Positions 1 to 5,533 of a stretch of 7,974 bases of DNA are shown piece by piece. How positions within the stretch are numbered: position 1 is the first letter of the stretch; each line of letters opens with the position of its first letter. The position numbers were made by a program, and so were the translations under genes. The stretch comes from CAYOYK01 sp964408185 (GTDB lineage: Bacteria > Bacillota > Clostridia > Christensenellales > Aristaeellaceae): NCBI GenBank assembly GCA_964408185.1, contig CAYOYK010000088.1, positions 1 to 7,974 of the forward strand, given 5' to 3'. The notes under the pieces were generated by a model. The model was not told the DNA's origin. It was given only the letters and a program-made list of their open reading frames with translations, and did no database searches.

Positions 1-748
1 AGGTGTCGCCCATGTTGCCGAACACCATCGACTGCACGTTGACGGCGGTGCCCCAATCGCCGGGGATGTCGTTCATGCGGCGGTAGTAGATGGCGCGGGG
101 GTTATCCCAGCTGCGGAACACGGCCTTGATGGCGCCCATCAGCTGCTGCTTGGGGTCCTGGGGGAAATCCTCGCCCTTGGCGGCGCGGTAAATCTGCTTG
201 TAGCGGCGCACAACCTCCTTGAGGTCCTCAGCCGTCAGGTCGGTATCACCCTTGGCGCCCTTCTCCTGCTTGACGGCCTCCAGCGCGTGGTGGAACTTCT
301 GCTTGTCCACTTCCATGACGACGTCAGAGAACATCTGGATGAAGCGGCGATAGCTGTCGTAGGCAAAGCGCTCGTTGCCGGTCAGCCGGGCCAGGCCCTG
401 CACGGCCACGTCGTTGAGGCCCAGGTTGAGGATGGTATCCATCATGCCGGGCATGGAGGCGCGGGCGCCGGAGCGCACGGAAACCAGGAAGGGGTTTTCG
501 AGGTCGCCGAACTTTTTGCCGCAGATCTTTTCGGTCTTGGCCAGCGCGTCGTAAATCTGCTTTACGATGTCGTCGTTGATGGTCTTGTCGTCCGTATAAT
601 AACGGGTGCATGCTTCCGTGGTAACGGTGAAGCCCTGGGGGACGGGCAGGCCGATATTGGTCATTTCGGCCAGATTGGCGCCCTTTCCGCCAAGGAGATT
701 GCGCATGTTCGCGTTGCCTTCCTTAAATAGGTACACATACTTTGCCAT
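1..748 (-). CDS. ppdK: Pyruvate,phosphate dikinase, N-terminal part (runs off the left edge)
   Basis: PPDK interconverts pyruvate, ATP and phosphate with phosphoenolpyruvate, AMP and pyrophosphate in the cytoplasm. In anaerobes it often serves in pyrophosphate-linked glycolysis or PEP synthesis. The reverse strand reads without a stop for 249 codons, starting MAKYVYLFKEGNANMRNLLG. Family hallmarks of the ATP-grasp nucleotide-binding domain are visible: LLGGKGANLAEM near residues 18-29, GLPVPQGFTVTT near 33-44, and SVRSGARASMPGMMDTILNLG near 90-110 (the ATP-binding segment, split here only by description). The phosphohistidine and PEP/pyruvate-binding domains of the roughly 870-residue family lie beyond the window. 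The start at 748 gives the usual family N-terminus, but its AGGAGG is 11 nt away, which is long. An in-frame ATG at 757 lies only 2 nt after the SD, which is too close. The identity is very secure; the exact start less so. Confidence 0.97.
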   Translation of the reverse strand, partial: MAKYVYLFKEGNANMRNLLGGKGANLAEMTNIGLPVPQGFTVTTEACTRYYTDDKTINDDIVKQIYDALAKTEKICGKKFGDLENPFLVSVRSGARASMPGMMDTILNLGLNDVAVQGLARLTGNERFAYDSYRRFIQMFSDVVMEVDKQKFHHALEAVKQEKGAKGDTDLTAEDLKEVVRRYKQIYRAAKGEDFPQDPKQQLMGAIKAVFRSWDNPRAIYYRRMNDIPGDWGTAVNVQSMVFGNMGDT

Positions 749-759
749 GAGATACATTT

Positions 760-765
760 CCTCCT
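760..765 (-). promoter_or_regulatory. Shine-Dalgarno of ppdK
   Basis: AGGAGG on the minus strand lies 11 nt before the ATG at 748 and 2 nt before an in-frame ATG at 757. Neither spacing is ideal. Homology of the N-terminus favours 748. Confidence 0.7.
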
Positions 766-793
766 CATTCGTTCGTGTGGTGGACAGCCACGC

Positions 794-809
794 GGAGGAC
801 GGACCCTCC
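794..809 (-). other. Hairpin in the ppdK 5' leader
   Basis: Read on the minus strand, GGAGGG - TCCG - TCCTCC folds into a 6-bp stem (one G-U pair next to the loop) with a UCCG tetraloop. It lies about 30 nt upstream of the true SD and inside the inferred leader. The 5' arm itself contains a GGAGG that resembles an SD. No T-run follows, so it is not a terminator. Function unknown; it may stabilise the messenger. Confidence 0.45.
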
Positions 810-839
810 AATGCTTATCCTTCCCAATCCAACTTGTAA

Positions 840-868
840 ATTATACACGCATTGCGTACAAAAGGCAA
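840..868 (-). promoter_or_regulatory. Sigma-A-type promoter of ppdK
   Basis: On the minus strand a -35 box TTGCCT (868-863) is followed, after exactly 17 bp, by a perfect -10 box TATAAT (845-840). Transcription would begin near 833, giving a leader of about 85 nt before the ATG at 748. The spacer holds an 11-bp near-perfect palindrome, ACGCAATGCGT (847-857), which could be a regulator site. The promoter sits just downstream of the terminator of the preceding minus-strand gene, so ppdK appears to be transcribed on its own. Confidence 0.8.
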
Positions 869-880
869 TATCCGAACGTC

Positions 881-914
881 AAAAAAACGACGACCGCATT
901 TTCCTGCGGCCGCC
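881..914 (-). terminator. Rho-independent terminator of the MBL-fold hydrolase gene
   Basis: On the minus strand GGCGGCCGCA (914-905) pairs with TGCGGTCGTC (898-889), a 10-bp stem with two G-U pairs and a GGAAAA-type 6-nt loop. G and then seven T residues (887-881) follow. It starts 16 nt after the stop codon of the hydrolase gene and separates that transcript from ppdK. Confidence 0.88.
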
Positions 915-930
915 ACATGGCTTGTATGCT

Positions 931-1845
931 CTATTTGGCTGCGGTCAGCGCGGGCAGGAGCTCCGGCACATCGGCAAACTCCGGCCATTGCTCCACCGCC
1001 CAGACCTGCCCGTCCGTGGTGAGCGCCAGCATCTGCCGCGCCGTAAACAGCACCGGGAAGCCCCGCTTGTCCAAATACTCCCACGACGATCTGCTGGACT
1101 TGTTGCGGATGTTGCTGATAAAGCAAAGCCTTGGCTGCACAATATCCAGCAGCTCCTTGGCGGGCTTGCCCACGCCGTGGTGCGGAATTTTGAGAATATC
1201 GCTTTGCCAGCGCGCGCCGTATTCCACCGCCATTTTTCGCTGCGGCGTGCGTCCGATATCCGCGGTAAGCAGCAGGCTGCGCTCGCCGTACTGCACGCGC
1301 AGCACCAGAGACAGGTCGTTTGTATTCAGGCTCTCCCGGTAGCGGAAGGTATCAATCCGCGCGCCGCCCAGCGGCAGCGGCTCGCCCGCCCGGTATGGGC
1401 GCACAGGCACGCCCACCGCGTCTACCTCCTTGAGCAGCCTGATTTGCAGCTTGTCATACTCAGCCGGGAAGGGCGTGTAGAACACATCCGTCGGCACGGC
1501 GGCCATCAGCTCCGCAAAGCCGCCGCAATGGTCGGCATGCGGGTGCGTGTTGAGCGCCCAGTCCAGCCTGCGGATCCCAAGCTCGTTCAGCAAATCCAGC
1601 AGATAGCGTTCCCGCGGCTCCCGGCCCACCGCGCCGCAGTCCAGCATCGCCGCGTGGCCCTCGCAAACCAGCAGATACGCATCCTGCGCTCCGATGGGCA
1701 CGCAAAACACCCACAGGCTGCCCGGCGTATCCAAAAACGGCAGCGGCGCTCCCTCCGGCACATAGCGGATGATCTCGTCCTCCGCCAGCGCGGTCGGGGC
1801 CAGCGCAAGCAGCAACAGCAGCAGCGCGATAAGGCGTTTGAGCAT
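931..1845 (-). CDS. Secreted ComEC-like metallo-beta-lactamase-fold hydrolase
   Basis: A 304-residue protein predicted to act outside the membrane. Residues 1-21 form a signal peptide (KR, a Leu/Ala core, then an ALA/EDE site for signal peptidase I) with no lipobox cysteine. The metal-binding motifs of the metallo-beta-lactamase (MBL) fold follow in order: MLDCG near 67-71, THPHADHCGG with H101, H103, D105 and H106, an NTNDLSLVLRVQYG strand near 174-187, LLLTAD with D196, and KIPHHG with H222/H223. The missing motif-III histidine and the NDLSLVL...LLLTAD...PHHG pattern are typical of the hydrolase domain of the DNA-uptake protein ComEC, but no membrane channel part is present. Substrate unknown; a nuclease or phosphodiesterase role is inference. 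I chose the start at 1845 over the longer frame from 1893 because GAGGAGG lies 9 nt upstream and the signal peptide begins there. It ends with TAG and appears monocistronic. Confidence 0.85.
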   Translation of the reverse strand: MLKRLIALLLLLLALAPTALAEDEIIRYVPEGAPLPFLDTPGSLWVFCVPIGAQDAYLLVCEGHAAMLDCGAVGREPRERYLLDLLNELGIRRLDWALNTHPHADHCGGFAELMAAVPTDVFYTPFPAEYDKLQIRLLKEVDAVGVPVRPYRAGEPLPLGGARIDTFRYRESLNTNDLSLVLRVQYGERSLLLTADIGRTPQRKMAVEYGARWQSDILKIPHHGVGKPAKELLDIVQPRLCFISNIRNKSSRSSWEYLDKRGFPVLFTARQMLALTTDGQVWAVEQWPEFADVPELLPALTAAK

Positions 1846-1854
1846 TTGGGTCGT

Positions 1855-1861
1855 CCTCCTC
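1855..1861 (-). promoter_or_regulatory. Shine-Dalgarno that fixes the hydrolase start
   Basis: GAGGAGG on the minus strand ends 9 nt before the ATG at 1845. It lies inside the longer open frame that begins at 1893, so it argues that the extra 16 codons of that frame are not translated. Confidence 0.8.
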
Positions 1862-1893
1862 AGAGCCTCAAGGGCGAGAAAAAAATCGAGCAA

Positions 1894-1922
1894 AGCGTAT
1901 CACAGGCGGCGCATTTTGTCAA
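1894..1922 (-). promoter_or_regulatory. Promoter of the MBL-fold hydrolase gene
   Basis: On the minus strand a perfect -35 TTGACA (1922-1917), a 17-bp spacer, and a TACGCT -10 box (1899-1894) preceded by TGA (extended -10, TGn). Transcription would start near 1887, about 42 nt before the ATG. Its -35 lies only 20 bp from the -35 of the divergent lgt promoter, so the two face away from each other across a very short control region. Confidence 0.78.
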
Positions 1923-1939
1923 ACCAATCAACCCCCGCG

Positions 1940-1952
1940 CGCTTGTCAAGCG
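1940..1952. promoter_or_regulatory. 13-bp palindrome over the lgt -35 box, possible operator
   Basis: CGCTTGTCAAGCG is a perfect inverted repeat of CGCTTG around a central T. It covers the whole lgt -35 box (1943-1948). Its core TTGTCAA recurs as a direct copy at 1916-1922, over the -35 of the divergent promoter, 27 bp away. A dimeric regulator could bind here, but part of the symmetry may simply reflect the -35 consensus read on both strands. Confidence 0.4.
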
Positions 1953-1971
1953 AACCGCCGTGTGCTATCAT
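1943..1971 (+). promoter_or_regulatory. Promoter of the lgt - hydrolase - recX operon
   Basis: A -35 box TTGTCA (1943-1948), exactly 17 bp of spacer, and a TATCAT -10 box (1966-1971) preceded by TGC, an extended -10. The inferred start is near 1978, leaving a leader of about 82 nt before the TTG start of lgt. Confidence 0.8.
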
Positions 1972-1983
1972 CAGGGCGACGGG

Positions 1984-2014
1984 GCCGCGCGCGTATGCCA
2001 ACCGCTCGCGCGGC
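1984..2014 (+). other. Strong hairpin in the lgt leader
   Basis: GCCGCGCG (1984-1991) pairs perfectly with CGCGCGGC (2007-2014) across a 15-nt loop, immediately downstream of the inferred transcription start. No T-run follows, so it is not an intrinsic terminator. I do not recognise a known riboswitch or leader family. An 11-codon frame, ATG at 1995 to TGA at 2030, starts in the loop and crosses the 3' arm, but it has no good SD and may be chance. Confidence 0.4.
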
Positions 2015-2044
2015 GCATGCTGATGCCTGAATCCATTCAACTGC

Positions 2045-2051
2045 AAGGAGG
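2045..2051 (+). promoter_or_regulatory. Shine-Dalgarno that fixes the TTG start of lgt
   Basis: AAGGAGG ends 8 nt before TTG at 2060. The strong match and spacing support the rare start codon; no ATG in the lgt frame lies nearby. Confidence 0.88.
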
Positions 2052-2059
2052 CGCAAGCC

Positions 2060-3202
2060 TTGGCCACACCGTACAGCCGATATTTGGTCGGCTCTGTTCC
2101 CTGGTACAGCGTTCTGATTGTGCTGGGCATCCTGCTGTGTTACCTGCTGGGCCGCGCGGAGGAGCGCCGCAAGGGCCTCCCGCGCGATACGATGCTGGAC
2201 GTGACGCTGGTGGCCGTGCCCTGCGGCATCATGGGCGCGCGCATCTACTACGTGCTGTTCTCGCTGGAGGAGTTCTCCGGCAATTGGCTGTCCGTGCTCT
2301 ACATCTGGAACGGCGGCATCGCCATCTACGGCGCGGTCATCGGCGGCGCGCTGGGCGTGTGGGTCTATGCCCGCAAAAAAAAGCTCTCCTTCGCCGCGCT
2401 GCTGGATATCATCGCGCCGGGGCTGCTGCTGGCGCAGGCCATCGGCCGCTGGGGCAACTATTTCAACATGGAGGCCTACGGCCCGCTGGTCACGGACGGC
2501 GCGCTTCAGTTTTTTCCGTTTGCGGTGTTCATTCCGGCGGACGGCGGCTGGCATATGGCCACGTTCTTTTACGAGTCGCTATGGAACGCGCTGGGATTTG
2601 GCGCGCTGTGGGCGCTGCGCAAGCGTGTCAAGCGGAACGGCGACCTGTTCCTGTGGTACATGGTCATCTACGGCTGCGGGCGGTTTCTCATCGAGCGGCT
2701 GCGCATGGACAGCCTGTACTGGGGCAGCCTGCGCGTGAGCCAGTACCTCAGCCTTGCGCTGATTGCGCTGGCCTGCGCCCTGTGGCTTGCGCGGCTGATC
2801 AAAACGCGCCGCCCTTGGCCGATTGTCTACGCGTCGCTGGTCTGCGCCGGCTGCTTGGCAAGGCTCCTGTGGCCCGTGGACGCATCCTACGCGTGGCTGT
2901 GCCTTGCCCTGACGCTGCTGACGGGCGCGTGCGGGGCGCTCGCATTGGTGCGCGGGCTGGGCGAGCGGGCGCAGTTTGGCTGGCTGGTGCTCCTGTTCGC
3001 CGAGGCCGTAGCGGCCGCCGTGCTGCTGGTCGCCCCGGCAAACGGGACGCTGCTTGCGCTGGAGCGCGTCGCGCGCAGCGCGCTGATCCCGTTTGAGCTG
3101 GGCTTCGCGTACGCGCTGCTGCCCAAGGCGCAGTCCGCCGCGATTTCCCCTGCCGATCCGCCCGCGCCGAGCGACGCGGCCGAGACTCCCACCGAGGAGT
3201 AA
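2060..3202 (+). CDS. lgt: Phosphatidylglycerol--prolipoprotein diacylglyceryl transferase with a C-terminal membrane extension
   Basis: Lgt moves a diacylglyceryl group from phosphatidylglycerol to the lipobox cysteine of prolipoproteins, the first step of lipoprotein maturation in the cytoplasmic membrane. The signature GRWGNYFNMEAYG is at residues 129-141 (R130, N133 and E138 match the conserved polar residues). Further family blocks are WNGGIAIYGAVIGG (83-96), HMATFFYESLWNALGF (165-180), and GRFLIERLRMDSLYWG then LRVSQYLS (207-231). Residues 83-85 read WNG where the E. coli enzyme has a histidine-containing block; a His-free form is common in Firmicutes by my recollection. The catalytic core ends near residue 250, the usual family size. 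The protein then continues to 380 with about four more hydrophobic stretches (about 253-273, 275-297, 306-325, 335-354) and a polar Pro/Ala/Glu tail. The role of this extension is unknown. It is the first gene of the operon and starts with TTG. Confidence 0.95.
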   Translation: MATPYSRYLVGSVPWYSVLIVLGILLCYLLGRAEERRKGLPRDTMLDVTLVAVPCGIMGARIYYVLFSLEEFSGNWLSVLYIWNGGIAIYGAVIGGALGVWVYARKKKLSFAALLDIIAPGLLLAQAIGRWGNYFNMEAYGPLVTDGALQFFPFAVFIPADGGWHMATFFYESLWNALGFGALWALRKRVKRNGDLFLWYMVIYGCGRFLIERLRMDSLYWGSLRVSQYLSLALIALACALWLARLIKTRRPWPIVYASLVCAGCLARLLWPVDASYAWLCLALTLLTGACGALALVRGLGERAQFGWLVLLFAEAVAAAVLLVAPANGTLLALERVARSALIPFELGFAYALLPKAQSAAISPADPPAPSDAAETPTEE

Positions 3203-3228
3203 CCGCCCATACAAAGGAGGATACCGCT

Positions 3229-4404
3229 ATGCCCATCGGGGAACTCAAAAACCAGCTGTATGCCGTCGGGGTGAGCCTGCTGGGCCGCCGTTCTCACTGC
3301 GAGGAGCTCATCCAGTCCGGCGCGGAGCCGGAGCTTGACCCGGCCCCGCGCCTGCGCGCAATCTGGCGCAAGAACCACGTCATCGGCGGCGGCGTGCAGA
3401 GCATCGCGGACGGCGCCCTTCAAACGCTGTATCTGAGCGGTCTCAAGCGGCTCCATCCGCGCGAGCCGGTAGACGACGGCACCGTATTCCGCACGGCCTC
3501 CATCGCCAAGCTGGCCGCCGCGCTGCTGGTAATGCGCCTCCACCAGGAGGGCAAGCTCAGCGTGGACGAGGACGTGAGCGATTTTCTCGGCTACAGGCTG
3601 CGCAATCCGCTCTATCCCGATCAGCCGATCTTGCTCAAGCATTTGCTCAGCCACTCCTCCGGCATACTGGATACGCCCGCGTACGAGCGCACCTACCGCG
3701 CGCCCGCGCCGCTGGACGACCTGCTGCTGCGCGATCCCGCCGTGTTCGCCCCCTATGCGCCCGGCAGGCGATACGCGTACAGCAACCTCGGCGCGGGAAC
3801 CGTCGCAACGATGCTGGAGCTGCGCTTCAGCCGCTCGTTTGAGCGCCTGATGCAGGAGCTTGTGTTCGCGCCGCTGGGCGTGGATGGCACGTTTGACCTG
3901 TCCGCCGTCAGCCCGGAGCGCATGACCGATATCTACCGCGTGTTCCCCGGCTTTGGCAAGCCGCGCTTCGACGCGCGGGCGCGCATCGCCAAGGCGAAGC
4001 CCGTTGCGGAGCCGGACCCGCAATGGCACTACGTATGCGGTATCGGCAACCTGTACATCACCCCGCGGGAGCTTGCCAAGCTGGGCCTCCCGCTCATCGA
4101 CGCAAGCGCGGACGGCGACGCGCCCTATCTGACCCGCGCTACCCTCCGGCTGATGAAAACGCCCGTGGTGCGCTATCCGGGCGACGATCTGTCCATCTGG
4201 CACTGCCTTGGGCTGATGCAGTACACGCCCAAGGACCAAAGCCCGATCTACGGCCATCAGGGCTTTGCCTACGGCTGCGTGAACGGCCTGTTCATCCGCG
4301 ATGAGAACCGCGCCGGGTTCGCGTCGCTGAACAGCGGCAGCAGCGAGCATCGCGCCGATCGGCTGGGCACCGTCAACCGCGATCTGGCGGAGCTGTTCCT
4401 GTGA
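3229..4404 (+). CDS. Class-C beta-lactamase-like serine hydrolase (penicillin-recognising fold)
   Basis: A 391-residue protein of the beta-lactamase class C / EstB esterase / DD-peptidase superfamily. The three active-site motifs are in order: SIAK (S91 nucleophile, K94 general base) inside FRTASIAKLAAALLV, YSN at 184-186 in RRYAYSNLGAG, and HQG at 343-345 in GHQGFAYG, replacing the KTG triad of true beta-lactamases. LLKHLLSHSSGIL at 136-147 is also typical of the fold. The HxG form is common among esterases and peptidases, so antibiotic resistance should not be assumed; the substrate cannot be read from the sequence. I see no clear signal peptide or lipobox; the N-terminal 45 residues are polar apart from YAVGVSLLG. 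The start has a full AAAGGAGG SD at 3213-3220. The gene lies 26 nt after lgt, and its TGA overlaps the recX GTG, so it is cotranscribed with both. Confidence 0.9.
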   Translation: MPIGELKNQLYAVGVSLLGRRSHCEELIQSGAEPELDPAPRLRAIWRKNHVIGGGVQSIADGALQTLYLSGLKRLHPREPVDDGTVFRTASIAKLAAALLVMRLHQEGKLSVDEDVSDFLGYRLRNPLYPDQPILLKHLLSHSSGILDTPAYERTYRAPAPLDDLLLRDPAVFAPYAPGRRYAYSNLGAGTVATMLELRFSRSFERLMQELVFAPLGVDGTFDLSAVSPERMTDIYRVFPGFGKPRFDARARIAKAKPVAEPDPQWHYVCGIGNLYITPRELAKLGLPLIDASADGDAPYLTRATLRLMKTPVVRYPGDDLSIWHCLGLMQYTPKDQSPIYGHQGFAYGCVNGLFIRDENRAGFASLNSGSSEHRADRLGTVNRDLAELFL

Positions 4405-5048
4405 GCGCCGCGCCCGATCTGCTCACGGGCATGCAGGAGCAACGGCCGCACTTCAAGCTCACATTCAACGGCCGCGAGAGCCTCTACGTACACCGCCGCC
4501 TGCTGGAGGAGCGTCCGCTGGCCGTGGGCGACGAGCTGTCGCTGGCCGAGTATCGGGAATGGCTGCTGCCCCGGCAGTACCCGTCCGCGCTCAACGACGC
4601 GGTGCGGCTGCTCAGCGTGCGCGCCCGCAGCGAGCGCGAGATCGCCGATAAGCTGCGCGCGCGCCGCTACATGGATGATACCATCGACATGGTGCTCTAC
4701 AAGCTGGAAAAGGAGCGCTTGGTGGACGACGAGGCCTTCGCGGCCGAGTGGGCCGGCGCGCGGACGGCGCAAAAGCTGGGACGAAAGCGGATCTATCAGG
4801 AGCTGCTGCAAAAGGGCGTGAGCAGCCAGACCGCGCAAGCCGCCGTGGACGCGCTGCCGGAGGATCCCTCCGGCGCGGCCGATCAAGCCGCCAAGCTGCT
4901 GCGCCGCTACATGGGCGAGCCGGACAGCCGCAAGGCCATGCAGAAGGTCATGCAGGGGCTGATGCGCCGCGGCTTTGATTTTGACGAAGCCAGCGCCGCC
5001 GTGCGGGACGCGCTGGACGCGATGGGCGACGCGTCGGACGAGGACTAG
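4401..5048 (+). CDS. recX: RecX family regulatory protein
   Basis: RecX binds RecA filaments and modulates (usually inhibits) strand exchange and filament growth in the cytoplasm. The 215-residue product shows the helical three-repeat RecX core from about residue 62: ALNDAVRLLSVRARSEREIADKL (described in two parts, 63-72 and 73-85), then LEKERLVDDEAFAAEW (102-117), RKRIYQELLQKGV (128-140), and a third repeat LLRRYMGEP to MQGLMRRGFDFDEA (166-197). A basic/hydrophobic N-terminal region with LYVHRRLLEERPLAVGDEL (28-46) is common in Firmicutes RecX. It starts with GTG, overlapping the TGA of the upstream gene as GTGA; the SD is weak (GGCGGAG about 8 nt before), which suggests translational coupling. 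An internal ATG at 4431 lacks an SD. It ends with a very acidic ASDED tail and TAG. recA is not in the window. Confidence 0.93.
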   Translation: MSAAPDLLTGMQEQRPHFKLTFNGRESLYVHRRLLEERPLAVGDELSLAEYREWLLPRQYPSALNDAVRLLSVRARSEREIADKLRARRYMDDTIDMVLYKLEKERLVDDEAFAAEWAGARTAQKLGRKRIYQELLQKGVSSQTAQAAVDALPEDPSGAADQAAKLLRRYMGEPDSRKAMQKVMQGLMRRGFDFDEASAAVRDALDAMGDASDED

Positions 5049-5112
5049 CCGCACCGCCGAGCCGTTTTTTATCTCCCGCGAAAAAAACCCGCCGCTCATC
5101 CGCCAAAAAAAC
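5049..5112. other. recX-rpmE gap with A/T tracts, no clear terminator
   Basis: Three homopolymer runs are present: T6 at 5065-5070, A7 at 5081-5087 and A7 at 5105-5111. The T6 run is preceded by GC-rich sequence, but I find at most a 4-bp stem (TCGG...CCGA), so I do not call a terminator for recX. The second A7 run abuts the rpmE -35 box and resembles an UP element. Confidence 0.4.
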
Positions 5113-5141
5113 TTGCATTGAGCCGACGGGTATGGTAAAAT
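5113..5141 (+). promoter_or_regulatory. Promoter of rpmE
   Basis: TTGCAT (5113-5118), 17 bp, then TAAAAT (5136-5141) preceded by TGG, giving an extended -10. An A7 tract directly upstream (5105-5111) is in the position of an UP element, as expected for a strong ribosomal-protein promoter. The inferred transcription start is near 5148. Confidence 0.8.
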
Positions 5142-5148
5142 ACATATT

Positions 5149-5165
5149 GCGGTTTTAGCAACCGC
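5149..5165 (+). other. Hairpin at the 5' end of the rpmE transcript
   Basis: GCGGTT (5149-5154) pairs perfectly with AACCGC (5160-5165) around the 5-nt loop TTAGC. It begins within one or two bases of the inferred transcription start, leaving about 14 nt before the SD. It could protect the messenger end or form part of an L31 autoregulatory leader. Ribosomal-protein leaders for L31 have been proposed in several phyla (from memory), but I cannot match this one to a model. Confidence 0.5.
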
Positions 5166-5193
5166 CAGCATACGCAAAAAGAGGTGAAAATAC

Positions 5194-5394
5194 GTGAAAG
5201 AAAAAATCCATCCCAAATACGGCAAGGCTACCGTTCGTTGCGTGTGCGGCGAGACGTTTGAAACCGGCTCCACCAAGCCGGAGCTCAAGGTAGAAATCTG
5301 CTCCAAGTGCCACCCGTTCTTTACCGGCAAGCAAAAGCTGGTTGATACCGGCGGCCGCGTCGATCGCTTCAAAAAGCGTTTCAACATGGAATAA
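5194..5394 (+). CDS. rpmE: 50S ribosomal protein bL31, zinc-binding type
   Basis: A 66-residue ribosomal protein that bridges the large and small subunits. It opens MKEKIHPKYGKATVRCVCGE and has four cysteines, C16, C18, C36 and C39 (CVC and CSKC), which bind one zinc ion in the classical form. HPFFTGKQK (40-48) and the basic end RVDRFKKRFN are diagnostic, and the length is normal. The start is GTG, with AGAGGTGA (5180-5187) 6 nt upstream, a good anti-SD match. The gene has its own promoter and terminator, so it is probably monocistronic, with some read-through into yqhQ possible. Many bacteria carry a cysteine-free bL31 paralogue induced when zinc is short; none is seen here. Confidence 0.97.
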   Translation: MKEKIHPKYGKATVRCVCGETFETGSTKPELKVEICSKCHPFFTGKQKLVDTGGRVDRFKKRFNME

Positions 5395-5404
5395 GCCGTA
5401 CATT

Positions 5405-5443
5405 AAGGAAGCAGCGAGGCAACAGCGCCCGCTGCTTCCTTTT
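5405..5443 (+). terminator. Rho-independent terminator of rpmE
   Basis: AAGGAAGCAGCG (5405-5416) pairs perfectly over 12 bp with CGCTGCTTCCTT (5430-5441) around a 13-nt loop, with TTTT at 5440-5443. The stem starts 11 nt after the rpmE stop. The short T-run may allow some read-through into yqhQ. The near-symmetric A and T ends give only weak potential in the other direction. Confidence 0.88.
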
Positions 5444-5533
5444 GGTTACGTCGGCATGCGGGCAGGATTTCGCCTTCTGTCGTCGAAGTGATACAGGTCG
5501 CCCGTTATCGGCGGCCGGAAAGGAACGACTGCT

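Noticed and set aside
1846..1893. N-terminal extension of the MBL hydrolase to an ATG at 1893
   Set aside because: The SD for the 1845 start lies within this stretch, and the extension would put a polar segment ahead of a normal signal peptide.
775..3096. A 773-codon open frame on the plus strand
   Set aside because: It runs antisense through the hydrolase gene and then out of frame through lgt, is rich in Arg, Ala, His and Gln with no family motif, and lacks an SD. GC-rich DNA leaves such frames open by chance.
2887..4350. A 487-codon open frame on the minus strand
   Set aside because: Antisense to lgt and the serine hydrolase, both with clear catalytic motifs; its composition is that of a mirror frame and it has no promoter or SD.
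5035..5070. Rho-independent terminator after recX
   Set aside because: A T6 run exists at 5065-5070, but the best stem is about 4 bp with a long loop, so it does not meet a reasonable standard.
4269..5387. A 372-codon minus-strand frame over recX and rpmE
   Set aside because: It crosses the recX and rpmE genes and the rpmE promoter and shows no family motif.
5444..5533. Promoter for yqhQ
   Set aside because: The best candidate, TTCGCC-17-TACAGG with TGA before it, matches consensus poorly in both boxes. Read-through from rpmE is equally possible.
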